Positions 8,804 through 16,669 of a stretch of 64,000 bases of DNA are shown here, in pieces. The stretch is from assembly GCA_963668535.1 (NCBI GenBank), contig OY764867.1:248001-312000 (forward strand), in the 5' to 3' direction. Under the pieces are notes generated by a model that saw only the letters and a list, made by a program, of their open reading frames with translations, did no database searches and was not told the DNA's origin. The DNA comes from F22 sp963668535. Lineage in GTDB: Bacteria; Bacteroidota; Bacteroidia; Bacteroidales; Bacteroidaceae. Positions within the stretch are counted from its first letter, which is position 1. Each line of letters opens with the position of its first letter. The translations under genes were made by a program, and so were the position numbers.

Positions 8804-9247
8804 TTATTTTAAAATAAAAGAATCTTCATGTGTACGCACATACTCGCTCATAGTACCACACCACTCTTCTTCTTCAGTAATGTACATATCATCCCATTCG
8901 TCAAAGACTTCATACTGTTCGTACATGGCCATAAACTCCTCATCACTCCGTTCTTGCTCTAAAGAGGCCTTATGTAAATCATAAAAGGCCTTGACCTTGT
9001 AAAGAAGTTTACTAAAATCTTTCATTCCAAAAAGACGCATCGCTTTTGCAAATGGATTATCAAAAATATATCCTCCATAACCGTTCTGAATAAGTTGAAT
9101 AAATCCACCATCCATCACTTCATCATGTACAATCATAAAGGATAAAAGAGCATGTTGCTCACCAGTAAGTACACCCATATTATCGGCGGTCAATTCACCG
9201 CCTAGCCGCTTCATGTAGGCATCAATATATTGTTGTAAGTAGTCCAT
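8804..9247 (-). CDS. DMP19/DUF4375-family protein
   Basis: A 147-residue acidic cytoplasmic protein. The segment HALLSFMIVHDEVMDGGFIQLIQNGYGGYI is the hallmark of the DMP19-like (DUF4375) family. The family is named after a Neisseria DNA mimic, but most members have no known role. The C-terminal half is rich in Asp and Glu (EVFDEWDDMYITEEEEW), in keeping with that negative character. It is the first gene of the leftward group that ends with smpB and the kinase. Confidence 0.75.
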   Translation of the reverse strand: MDYLQQYIDAYMKRLGGELTADNMGVLTGEQHALLSFMIVHDEVMDGGFIQLIQNGYGGYIFDNPFAKAMRLFGMKDFSKLLYKVKAFYDLHKASLEQERSDEEFMAMYEQYEVFDEWDDMYITEEEEWCGTMSEYVRTHEDSFILK

Positions 9248-9366
9248 AGTTTCACTCTGTTTTTATAATGATAATTCAAACAAAATTGTTCGGTAATCAC
9301 ACCACTCATTCGTTCTCAAAGAATAGCTTTAGGTACAAGAAAGAGTTTAGCACAATATTATCATTG

Positions 9367-9374
9367 CAAAGATA
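9367..9374 (-). promoter_or_regulatory. -7 element for the DMP19-lipoprotein-Yip1 group
   Basis: The minus strand reads TATCTTTG, fitting TAnnTTTG, about 120 bp before the DMP19 start. There is no clear TTTG at the -33 distance. Confidence 0.45.
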
Positions 9375-9417
9375 GCATTTTTTTGTAAAATCATCCTTAT
9401 AGACAAAGAAAAGTACC

Positions 9418-9425
9418 TATATTTG
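9418..9425 (+). promoter_or_regulatory. -7 element for the AspT-type transporter
   Basis: TATATTTG fits TAnnTTTG exactly, 27 bp before the ATG at 9452. It implies a very short leader and argues against any earlier start. Confidence 0.5.
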
Positions 9426-9451
9426 CGGCAAACTAAAACAACAATTTGAAT

Positions 9452-11116
9452 ATGGACTGGATAACTAGTCTTTTTATAGAGCAATCGGCCATGCAGGCCG
9501 TTGTGGTAATGAGCTTAATTGCTGCCTTAGGTCTTACTTTGGGAAAGCTTCGTATTGGTGGAATTTCTCTCGGGGTGACATACGTTTTTTTTGTTGGTAT
9601 ATTAGCAGGACATATCGGTTTGTCTGTTAATGAAGAAATGCTTTACTATGCCGAAAGTTTCGGTTTGGTACTATTTGTGTATGCACTAGGCTTGCAGGTT
9701 GGCCCTGGTTTTTTTAGCACTTTTAGAAAAGGCGGAGTAACCTTGAATGTCTTGTCAATAGCAGTAGTGGCGATAGGTACAATAATGTGCATTGCCTTTA
9801 GTCATTTCTCTTCTGTTTCCTTAGCAGATATGATAGGTGTTTTATGTGGCGCCACAACCAATACCCCAGCTCTTGCCGCTGCACAACAAACACTAACACA
9901 AATGGGAATAGATGATACATCAGCCACATTGGGCTGTGCTGTAACTTACCCACTAGGAGTTGTTGGCGTTATCTTAGCGATGGTAGTGCTTAGTAAAATA
10001 GTCTATTTTGCATCGCCAAAAAAAGCACAAAAGCCAGATAAAAAGAACCATACAATCATCACCTCTTTCAGAGTACACAATCCAGCACTGTATGGGAAAG
10101 AAATTAAAGATATAGCTCAGTTATCTCCTAAGAAGTTTGTCATTTCTCGAGTATGGCGTGACAAAAAGTTACTGATCCCTTCATCAACTATGGTCTTGGA
10201 GGAACATGACCGCATTTTATTGGCCACTAAAGAATCGGCTGTAGATGCACTCACGGTATTATTTGGAGAGCATGAAACAGATGATTGGAATAGAGAAGAT
10301 ATTGACTGGAATGCTTTAGATTCAGAACTAGTATCTCAACGTATTGTGATAACTCGGTCCAAATTGAATGGTAAAAAATTAGGCCAATTAAAGCTACGAA
10401 ATCTATACGGAATTAATATTAGCCGCATTTATCGTGGAGATGTAGAACTATTAGCCACATCTGAATTGGTCTTACAAATGGGCGACAGACTGACTGTGGT
10501 TGGACGAAGAGAAGCACTTAAACAAGTTGAAAATGTATTAGGGAATCGCGTCAAACACCTTAATGAGCCCAATCTTTTCGCTATATTTATTGGTCTTGTA
10601 CTTGGTTTGGCTCTTGGGGCTGTACCAATTCCAATTAGCGAAATGACAACTCCTGTGAGACTAGGTTTAGCTGGAGGCCCTATTATCGTTGGAATACTTA
10701 TAGGTACTTTCGGCCCCAGACTTCACATGCTTATATATGTCACAAGAAGTGCTAATCTTCTTATGCAAAAAATGGGTTTGTCTCTCTATTTAGCTTGCTT
10801 AGGTTTAAGTAGCGGGGCTCACTTCATGGACACCATGATGAGAGGTCAAGGTATGTATTGGATTGCTATAGGTTTCGCTTTAACAGTTGTACCCGTATTA
10901 ATCGTGGGACTGATAGCGACACAATGGACAAGAATTGATTTCAGTACTACTTGCGGAATGCTTTGCGGAGCAATGGCCAATCCAATGGCATTAAAATATG
11001 CGAGTGACAATGCACTCGATGACCAACCTGCCGTGGCCTACGCCGCTGTTTACCCATTGGCGATGCTTTTGCGAGTTATGATTGCTCAATTAGTCCTTAT
11101 GTTGTTTTTAACGTAA
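9452..11116 (+). CDS. AspT/YidE-family putative transporter with two TrkA-C domains
   Basis: A 554-residue inner-membrane protein of the aspartate-alanine exchanger family. Each membrane half carries the family duplication: five or so helices with ...GVLCGATTNTPALAAA in the first half and ...GMLCGAMANPMALKYA in the second. The central cytoplasmic part (about 205-360) holds two TrkA-C/RCK-C domains (FRVHNPALYGKEIKDI..., then IVITRSKLNGKKLGQL...). The substrate cannot be told from sequence. The open frame begins with TTG at 9446, but the ATG at 9452 (MDWITSLF) is the likely start. It stands alone between its own promoter and the tRNA-Ser gene. Confidence 0.85.
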   Translation: MDWITSLFIEQSAMQAVVVMSLIAALGLTLGKLRIGGISLGVTYVFFVGILAGHIGLSVNEEMLYYAESFGLVLFVYALGLQVGPGFFSTFRKGGVTLNVLSIAVVAIGTIMCIAFSHFSSVSLADMIGVLCGATTNTPALAAAQQTLTQMGIDDTSATLGCAVTYPLGVVGVILAMVVLSKIVYFASPKKAQKPDKKNHTIITSFRVHNPALYGKEIKDIAQLSPKKFVISRVWRDKKLLIPSSTMVLEEHDRILLATKESAVDALTVLFGEHETDDWNREDIDWNALDSELVSQRIVITRSKLNGKKLGQLKLRNLYGINISRIYRGDVELLATSELVLQMGDRLTVVGRREALKQVENVLGNRVKHLNEPNLFAIFIGLVLGLALGAVPIPISEMTTPVRLGLAGGPIIVGILIGTFGPRLHMLIYVTRSANLLMQKMGLSLYLACLGLSSGAHFMDTMMRGQGMYWIAIGFALTVVPVLIVGLIATQWTRIDFSTTCGMLCGAMANPMALKYASDNALDDQPAVAYAAVYPLAMLLRVMIAQLVLMLFLT

Positions 11117-11171
11117 AGAGAAATTTACGAAAAAGACATAAAGAATTTTTTATAAAAAAAGTTCTCATTTA

Positions 11172-11203
11172 TTTGGAGAATATATACAAAGAAACTACCT
11201 TTG
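11172..11203 (+). promoter_or_regulatory. Promoter of tRNA-Ser
   Basis: TTTG at 11172-11175, 20-nt spacer, TACCTTTG at 11196-11203. This is a full match to the Bacteroidetes consensus, about 28 bp before the mature tRNA 5' end. Confidence 0.75.
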
Positions 11204-11231
11204 CATCGCTTTTCAGAAAAGAAAAGATTTT

Positions 11232-11319
11232 GGAGGGTTGGGTGAGTGGCTGAAACCACCAGTTTGCTAAACTGACGTACTCTTTTCGGGTACCGCGAGT
11301 TCGAATCTCGCACCCTCCG
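11232..11319 (+). tRNA. tRNA-Ser (anticodon GCT)
   Basis: An 88-nt class II tRNA. The acceptor stem GGAGGGT pairs with ACCCTCC, with discriminator G. The anticodon arm CAGTT-TGCTAA-ACTG places GCT in the loop, reading AGC/AGT. A long variable arm (GTACTC/GGGTAC) is typical of tRNA-Ser. The T-arm is GCGAG-TTCGAAT-CTCGC. The CCA end is not encoded. It has its own promoter and terminator. Confidence 0.96.
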
Positions 11320-11341
11320 CTTTTTATTCTTACTGAAGAAG

Positions 11342-11382
11342 AAAAACGGACTGTCAAACAACATTTGACAGTCCGTTTTTTG
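11342..11382. terminator. Bidirectional terminator between tRNA-Ser and ttcA
   Basis: A 13-bp perfect stem, ACGGACTGTCAAA at 11346-11358 and its complement at 11364-11376, with a 5-nt loop. A-rich sequence precedes it and a T-run follows, so it can act for the tRNA (rightward) and for ttcA (leftward). Confidence 0.85.
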
Positions 11383-11416
11383 TATTTATAGTTGATCAAC
11401 TCAAATAGTAGTCTTT

Positions 11417-12181
11417 TTAGTCCAACGACAATTTATTGGGCAATAGCTCCTCTTGTACATTGGTCATACTTTTCCACAAACTATACCTTGCTTCAGGATT
11501 CATCTCTTCAAGTTGCCTAAATATTTTTTCCATATCGCTACGATGAGAGTGGCTTTCATATGGACAATTTTTTTTAAGTGAACGATACCCCTCCATTTCA
11601 CTTAGGTTTAGTAAATCTTTTTCTGGAATAAGACACATCGGCCGAATCACTGTAAGAGGCATTTTACGCATAACCAATTTAGGTGGCATCGTACTAAAAG
11701 CCCCCTGAAAAGACATATTCATTAGCAAAGTTACCAAAATATCATCCATATGATGCCCCAAAGCTATTTTGTTGCATCCTAGGCTTTGAGCTGTTTCAAA
11801 TAAGATTTTACGCCTATTCCAAGAGCATAGAAAACAGGGAGATTTACGTGTATCTGTTGTAGAATCAAAGCTGCCTTCTCTAATTTCCAAAGGCACGCCA
11901 TGTTGGTCACAAAAATCATGTAAATAATCCGCATCAACAGCATATGGTATATTGGTCATAACCACATGTAATGCTACAACTGAAAATTTTGGTTTATGTA
12001 TCTTGGCTCGCTGTCCCAACAACTGTACCAAAGCCAATGAATCTTTACCACCAGACAAGCCAATCAAAACTCTATCCCCATCTTCTATGAGTTCATAATC
12101 GGCCAATCCTTGATGAAAACGTTTCGTTATTCTGCGTATTAATTTGGAATAAGAACTTTGTTTATTGCTATTTATAGTCAT
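11417..12181 (-). CDS. ttcA: TtcA-type tRNA 2-thiolation enzyme
   Basis: An ATP-dependent PP-loop enzyme expected to form 2-thiocytidine at position 32 of certain tRNAs, using a 4Fe-4S cluster (cytoplasm). In the 254-residue product the PP-loop SGGKDS is at residues 43-48. The cluster ligands match the TtcA pattern: Cys116 and Cys119 in CFLC, and distal Cys206 in KKNCPYE. LGHHMDDILVTLLMN and the MPPKL segment also match. It is monocistronic, between a bidirectional terminator and a divergent promoter region. Related TtuA-type enzymes modify position 54, but the CxxC plus single distal Cys layout favours TtcA. Confidence 0.88.
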   Translation of the reverse strand: MTINSNKQSSYSKLIRRITKRFHQGLADYELIEDGDRVLIGLSGGKDSLALVQLLGQRAKIHKPKFSVVALHVVMTNIPYAVDADYLHDFCDQHGVPLEIREGSFDSTTDTRKSPCFLCSWNRRKILFETAQSLGCNKIALGHHMDDILVTLLMNMSFQGAFSTMPPKLVMRKMPLTVIRPMCLIPEKDLLNLSEMEGYRSLKKNCPYESHSHRSDMEKIFRQLEEMNPEARYSLWKSMTNVQEELLPNKLSLD

Positions 12182-12227
12182 AATTATATTGAGGATTTAT
12201 TTCTTAATCACAAGTAAAAACATCGTG

Positions 12228-12235
12228 CAAAAATA
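12228..12235 (-). promoter_or_regulatory. -7 element for ttcA
   Basis: The minus strand reads TATTTTTG (TAnnTTTG), about 47 bp before the ttcA start. It lies back to back with the divergent element at 12257-12264. No -33 TTTG is clear. Confidence 0.45.
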
Positions 12236-12256
12236 GGAATTTTCACACATTATATC

Positions 12257-12264
12257 TACCTTTG
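12257..12264 (+). promoter_or_regulatory. -7 element for the PD40/TPR gene
   Basis: TACCTTTG, an exact TAnnTTTG match. It overlaps the TTG that opens the longest frame at 12262, so translation must begin downstream, at the ATG at 12289. Confidence 0.55.
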
Positions 12265-12288
12265 AAGAGTAATAATTTGATTAAAATC

Positions 12289-13779
12289 ATGAATAACAAA
12301 AAACAACAATTGACACCTCGTTTTTTCAACACTTTATCCATGTACCTAGGACTATTTTTTCTAGGATTTTTTTGCGCACAACACATTAACGCTCAAAGCT
12401 TGACAGCACAAAAACAAAAATTTTACAATGGGCAATACGAAGAAGTCTTCCCTTATTTTACAAAAAAATTCAAAGCATATCCCAATAGTGCTAACTACAA
12501 TTTCTTTTACGGAGCTTGTTGTGCTCATTTGGGGCAGCTTGACAAAGCTATAAAACCTTTAGAATATGCCGTGTCAAGAAAAACACCTCCTGCATATGAA
12601 CATCTAATTTGGGCATATAAAGAATTATATCGCTTTGATGATGCAGAAATCGTCGTGAATAAATGGATAAGTTTTTTATCAGACAAACATAAAAACACAG
12701 AAGTTGCCACTCAAATAAAAAAAGAGGTAACTCAAAAAGCTTTGATGCTTCGTGGAATTAGCAGAATCACCATCCTTGACTCTATAGTGATAGATAAAGC
12801 ACAATTTTTACAAGCCTATGCCCTACCCGAATCTGCTGGATTTCTAAACCAAATAAATGCTCGAGAAGTTCGTTATACTCCCCAAATTGAAAGCCAGCAA
12901 TGGTATGCTGCACAAGATTTGATTACAAGAGAGATTAACAAAGACAGCACTATCACCATTCCTTTATTTAAAATAATGGTACGCCATAGAGAGGGAGAAG
13001 GTTGGGGAAAACCTAAAGCAGTAAGCGAATCGGTAAATTCTAAAGATGGAGATAGTAACTACCCTTACCTTATGTCTGACGGCCAAACTCTATATTTTGC
13101 AAACAATGGTTCTAAGAGTATTGGTGGATATGATATATTTGTAACAAGAAGAATGACCGAAGAAGGTGAGTTTTTAAAACCACAAAACATGGGCATGCCT
13201 TTCAATTCACCAGCAAACGATTATATGTTAGTAATAGACACAAGTCATAAATTGGGTTGGTTTGCTAGTGACCGATATCAGCCAGAGGGAATGGTTTGTG
13301 TATATACTTTTGTACCCAACGAAGCACGAGAAGTTTACGACTCTGAAAAATTATCAAAAAAATTGCTCGCTAATTTTGCCACATTGCGCCCAATAGCACA
13401 TTGTCGTCCTGATAAAAACGAATACAAGAAAGGGCTAGAGAGGCTCAATCTTGTTCGCCAACAAATAAGTTCAGATAAGAAAAGGGGAAACTTAGCATTT
13501 TCTTTTGTAATAGATGATGCACACACCTATCACCAGTATAGTGAATTCAATAATCCAGCAGCACGAAAATTATTCAAAGAATACGAAGTTGATTTGGCTG
13601 ACTATACCAAGTTAAGCAAAAGACTTCACTCACTACGAGATAGCTATGCTACAACAGCAAATTCAAAACAAAAAAGTGCCCTTAAGAAAAACATATTAGC
13701 TCTAGAAGACACACTACCAAAAATGAAAGAGAAACTACACATACAAACTAAAAAAATACGTCTTTTAGAAAAAAAATAG
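12289..13779 (+). CDS. Secreted TPR/PD40 (WD40-like propeller) protein
   Basis: A 496-residue exported protein. The N-terminal region has a long hydrophobic signal (LSMYLGLFFLGFFCAQHINAQ). A TPR-like helical part follows (about 25-125: YNGQYEEVFPYFTKKFKAYPNSANYNFFYGACCAHLGQLDKAIKPL). Then come PD40 propeller repeats (about 240-350) with the signature blocks NYPYLMSDGQTLYFANNG and GYDIFVTRR. The C-terminus is helical, probably coiled coil. Proteins of this layout occur in Bacteroidetes near OmpA-type or type IX secretion components, but nothing here shows that link. It precedes nfeD-floA. Start choice rests on the promoter element that covers the upstream TTG. Confidence 0.75.
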   Translation: MNNKKQQLTPRFFNTLSMYLGLFFLGFFCAQHINAQSLTAQKQKFYNGQYEEVFPYFTKKFKAYPNSANYNFFYGACCAHLGQLDKAIKPLEYAVSRKTPPAYEHLIWAYKELYRFDDAEIVVNKWISFLSDKHKNTEVATQIKKEVTQKALMLRGISRITILDSIVIDKAQFLQAYALPESAGFLNQINAREVRYTPQIESQQWYAAQDLITREINKDSTITIPLFKIMVRHREGEGWGKPKAVSESVNSKDGDSNYPYLMSDGQTLYFANNGSKSIGGYDIFVTRRMTEEGEFLKPQNMGMPFNSPANDYMLVIDTSHKLGWFASDRYQPEGMVCVYTFVPNEAREVYDSEKLSKKLLANFATLRPIAHCRPDKNEYKKGLERLNLVRQQISSDKKRGNLAFSFVIDDAHTYHQYSEFNNPAARKLFKEYEVDLADYTKLSKRLHSLRDSYATTANSKQKSALKKNILALEDTLPKMKEKLHIQTKKIRLLEKK

Positions 13780-13811
13780 TACACAACTAGAGTTATCTCT
13801 GGAATATTATG

Positions 13812-13819
13812 TACATTTA
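13812..13819 (+). promoter_or_regulatory. Possible -7 element for nfeD-floA
   Basis: TACATTTA, one mismatch from TAnnTTTG, 29 bp before the nfeD ATG. This suggests nfeD-floA may have a promoter separate from the PD40 gene. Weak. Confidence 0.3.
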
Positions 13820-13848
13820 CCGCAAACAAATCTTTAATCATAACAACT

Positions 13849-14319
13849 ATGAATTTATTTGTGATTATTCTATTACTTGCACTAGGCATTATTTTAATGG
13901 TTGCAGAACTATTCCTATTACCAGGAGTTAGCATTGCTGGTATTGCTTCTGGATGCTGCCTTGTATTAGCCAATTTTTATATCTACAAATTATATGGGTT
14001 GACTGCCTGTCTTTGTTCTTCTATAGCCACCTTACTCCTATTTTGTTGGGGTGTTTATAAGTTTATGAAAAGCAAAACACTCAAAAAAATGTCACTAAAC
14101 AGTGTCATTGATGGACAGGTGCCTAGTGCACGTCATCAAGTAAAAATTGGTGATAAAGGTGTTACAATAACTCGCCTTGCTGAATATGGCCAAGCTGATT
14201 TTGATGGAAAAGTACTTGAAGTACGAAGTGTTGATGGATTTATCGACCCCAAAACACCAGTGGAAGTAAAACGCATCAGCGGGGACACCGTAATGGTAGC
14301 TAAACAAAAGATTGATTAA
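13849..14319 (+). CDS. NfeD-family membrane protein
   Basis: A 156-residue partner-type protein for flotillins/SPFH proteins. Two or three N-terminal membrane helices (FVIILLLALGIILMVAELFLLPG, then two more by residue 70) are followed by a soluble C-terminal OB-fold-like NfeD domain (about 95-155: GDKGVTITRLAEYGQADFDGKVLEVRS...VEVKRISGDTVMV). The LLPGVSIAGI segment after helix 1 is typical of NfeD. It is the short NfeD form without the ClpP-like protease domain. The floA gene follows after 57 bp. Confidence 0.88.
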   Translation: MNLFVIILLLALGIILMVAELFLLPGVSIAGIASGCCLVLANFYIYKLYGLTACLCSSIATLLLFCWGVYKFMKSKTLKKMSLNSVIDGQVPSARHQVKIGDKGVTITRLAEYGQADFDGKVLEVRSVDGFIDPKTPVEVKRISGDTVMVAKQKID

Positions 14320-14376
14320 TCAACTGGATAGTTATTTGACTATTTATAAGTATAACTCTATAAAAACAAAAGATTT

Positions 14377-15378
14377 ATGACACTTCTTTTTTTAACAGGC
14401 ATACCCTGGGTTTTAATTGGAGCAGTAATCGTTTTTCTAGCGATTTTCTTCCATTATGTGCCTTTCTTCCTGTGGTTAAGCGCTAGCGTTTCCGGTGTAC
14501 ATATTAGCCTTATACAGCTATTTTTGATGCGTTTAAGACATGTACCCCCACACACCATCGTACCAGCAATGATTGAAGCACACAAAGCTGGACTTAATAA
14601 TATCACCAGAGATGGACTTGAAGCCCATTATCTTGCTGGTGGTCACGTAGAAAAGGTGATTCATGCTTTGGTCTCTGCAAATAAAGCTAACATGGAACTT
14701 CCATTTCAAATGGCTACAGCCATTGACCTTGCTGGTCGTGACGTATTTGAAGCTGTTCAAATGTCTGTAAATCCTAAAGTTATTGATACACCACCTGTAA
14801 CGGCTGTTGCCAAAAACGGTATTCAGCTTATAGCTAAAGCACGAGTAACTGTACGAGCAAATATTAATCAACTTGTAGGTGGAGCAGGTGAAGAAACAGT
14901 ACTAGCTCGTGTTGGTGAAGGTATAGTTTCTTCTATCGGTAGCGCAGATGGGCACGCATCAGTATTGGAAAATCCTGATAGTATATCCAAATTAGTACTT
15001 AGTAAAGGGTTAGATGCAGGTACAGCATTTGAAATATTATCTATTGATATCGCTGATATTGATATAGGTCGAAACATCGGTGCAGTCCTTCAAATAGACC
15101 AAGCCAATGCAGATAAAAATATTGCTCAAGCTAAAGCTGAGGAACGTCGTGCAATGGCAGTAGCTAGTGAACAAGAAATGATCGCTAAAGCACAAGAAGC
15201 TCGTGCACGAGTAATTGAAGCAGAAGCTGAAGTGCCTAAAGCTATGGCTGAAGCTTTCCGCAGTGGTAATCTTGGAATAATGGATTACTATAAAATGAAA
15301 AACATTCAAGCAGATACACAAATGCGAGAACAAATTGTATCTCCTGAAGAAAAAGAAGATAAGTCTATTACTGACTAA
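14377..15378 (+). CDS. floA: Flotillin-like protein FloA
   Basis: A 333-residue membrane-associated SPFH-like scaffold of functional membrane microdomains. An N-terminal hydrophobic hairpin (LLFLTGIPWVLIGAVIVFLAIFFHYVPFFLWL) is followed by the FloA/YqfA signature VSGVHISLIQLFLMRLRHVPP. The PHB-like core contains PPVTAVAKNGIQLIAKARVTVRANI. A long Ala/Glu-rich helical tail (about 240-300, AKAEERRAMAVASEQEM) should mediate oligomerisation. Length and sequence match the UPF0365/FloA family along its whole length. It is co-oriented with nfeD and closed by a strong terminator. Confidence 0.93.
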   Translation: MTLLFLTGIPWVLIGAVIVFLAIFFHYVPFFLWLSASVSGVHISLIQLFLMRLRHVPPHTIVPAMIEAHKAGLNNITRDGLEAHYLAGGHVEKVIHALVSANKANMELPFQMATAIDLAGRDVFEAVQMSVNPKVIDTPPVTAVAKNGIQLIAKARVTVRANINQLVGGAGEETVLARVGEGIVSSIGSADGHASVLENPDSISKLVLSKGLDAGTAFEILSIDIADIDIGRNIGAVLQIDQANADKNIAQAKAEERRAMAVASEQEMIAKAQEARARVIEAEAEVPKAMAEAFRSGNLGIMDYYKMKNIQADTQMREQIVSPEEKEDKSITD

Positions 15379-15399
15379 AAAATCATTCTATTTTATTAT

Positions 15400-15438
15400 C
15401 CAACTGCTCGCTACACAGCGGGCAGTTGGTGTTTTATT
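15400..15438 (+). terminator. Terminator after floA
   Basis: Hairpin with arms CCAACTGC and GCAGTTGG enclosing a second CGC/GCG stem and a short loop (15400-15429), followed by TGTTTTATT. Confidence 0.8.
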
Positions 15439-15458
15439 AACAACCAAAACCGAATCAA

Positions 15459-16331
15459 ATGAAAGAATATTTTGAACCTTCAGAATTGATTATCAATGAA
15501 GATGGCACAGTGTTTCACTTGCATCTTAAACCAGAACAACTTGCATCCAAAGTAATCCTTGTTGGAGATCCTGGACGTGTCGAATTAGTAGCATCACATT
15601 TTGAAAGTCGTGAGTGTGAAGTTGAAAGTCGTGAATTCAGAACAATCACGGGGATGTATAACGGGAAGCGCATTACCGTATTGTCAACAGGTATTGGATG
15701 TGACAATATCGACATCGTTGTTAATGAATTAGATGCACTGGCAAACATCGATTTTACAACAAGAAAATTAAAGTCAACACAACGTAGTCTAGAACTCGTA
15801 CGCATAGGAACATGTGGCGGTCTTCAACCATACACCCCAGTGGGGACATTTATTTGTTCTGAAAAATCCATTGGTTTCGATGGATTACTTAATTTTTACG
15901 CTGGCAGAAATGAAGCATGTGATTTGGCGTTTGAAGAAGCATTTAAAAAGCATATGAATTGGAATACATTACTAACAGCACCATACGTTATTGATGCAGA
16001 TACCAATTTGATTGATCGCATTGGACAAAAAGACATGGTGCGCGGTGTAACTATCGCTTGTGGTGGTTTCTTTGGCCCACAAGGACGAGAACTCCGGATT
16101 CCTCTTGCAGATCCTAAGCAAAACGAAAAAATAGAATCTTTTGAATATGAAGGATATAAAATTACGAACTTCGAAATGGAAAGTTCTGCACTTGCAGGAC
16201 TGTCTAAACTGATGGGGCACAAGGCTATGACTGTTTGCATGGTAATAGCCAATAGATTAATTAAGGAAGCCAATACTGGATACAAAAACACTATAGATAC
16301 TTTGATTAAAACAGTATTGGATCGAATCTAA
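15459..16331 (+). CDS. Nucleoside phosphorylase (uridine phosphorylase-like)
   Basis: A 290-residue PNP/UDP phosphorylase-family enzyme that would split a nucleoside with phosphate to give a base and ribose-1-phosphate. Hallmarks are VILVGDPGRVELVA near the N-terminus, VLSTGIGCDNIDIVVNEL, ELVRIGTCGGLQP (phosphate/ribose region), and NFEMESSALAGLSKLMGHKAMTV carrying the Met-Glu that contacts ribose. The base specificity is not clear from sequence; similarity is closer to the uridine phosphorylase branch. It has the floA terminator before it and a hairpin terminator after it, so it is probably transcribed alone. Confidence 0.88.
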   Translation: MKEYFEPSELIINEDGTVFHLHLKPEQLASKVILVGDPGRVELVASHFESRECEVESREFRTITGMYNGKRITVLSTGIGCDNIDIVVNELDALANIDFTTRKLKSTQRSLELVRIGTCGGLQPYTPVGTFICSEKSIGFDGLLNFYAGRNEACDLAFEEAFKKHMNWNTLLTAPYVIDADTNLIDRIGQKDMVRGVTIACGGFFGPQGRELRIPLADPKQNEKIESFEYEGYKITNFEMESSALAGLSKLMGHKAMTVCMVIANRLIKEANTGYKNTIDTLIKTVLDRI

Positions 16332-16337
16332 AAAGCC

Positions 16338-16407
16338 AAGTGATACACAAGTAAAAAGAATAATTGTTTCTATATATCTTTTTATTCTTGTGTATCACTT
16401 TTTATTT
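16338..16407 (+). terminator. Terminator after the nucleoside phosphorylase
   Basis: Perfect 14-bp outer stem, AAGTGATACACAAG (16338-16351) with its complement at 16387-16400. Inner AT pairing lies within the loop and a T-rich tail follows. The remaining sequence up to the galE promoter (about 16408-16555) is AT-rich and I see no gene in it. Confidence 0.8.
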
Positions 16408-16555
16408 ACACTAATTGGTATAATTTTGTCAGAAAAAAAGCCATCAAATTATCACAATATTACTTATTGAAATATAGTATAAAAGACTTCCACAAAGTTG
16501 CAAAACATGCGCAAATCAACTATTTCTTCTATTTTGAAGTTTTTTCATAAAATGA

Positions 16556-16587
16556 TTTGGTTATAAAAAATGAAGACCCTATATTTG
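16556..16587 (+). promoter_or_regulatory. Promoter of galE
   Basis: TTTG at 16556-16559, 20-nt spacer, TATATTTG at 16580-16587, a full consensus match. The leader to the galE ATG is about 75 nt. Confidence 0.75.
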
Positions 16588-16669
16588 TATCAAATAACGA
16601 CAGAATTGGTATAAATCACGACACATGACTTGACCAATTCTCATCAAATTAATACAACAACAAACGACA

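Noticed and set aside
11143..11165. AT-only inverted repeat after the AspT-type gene as a terminator
   Set aside because: The pairing is almost entirely A-T within runs and lies just upstream of the tRNA-Ser promoter; too weak to call.
11125..11399. Two short minus-strand frames
   Set aside because: They run across the tRNA-Ser gene, its promoter and the downstream hairpin.
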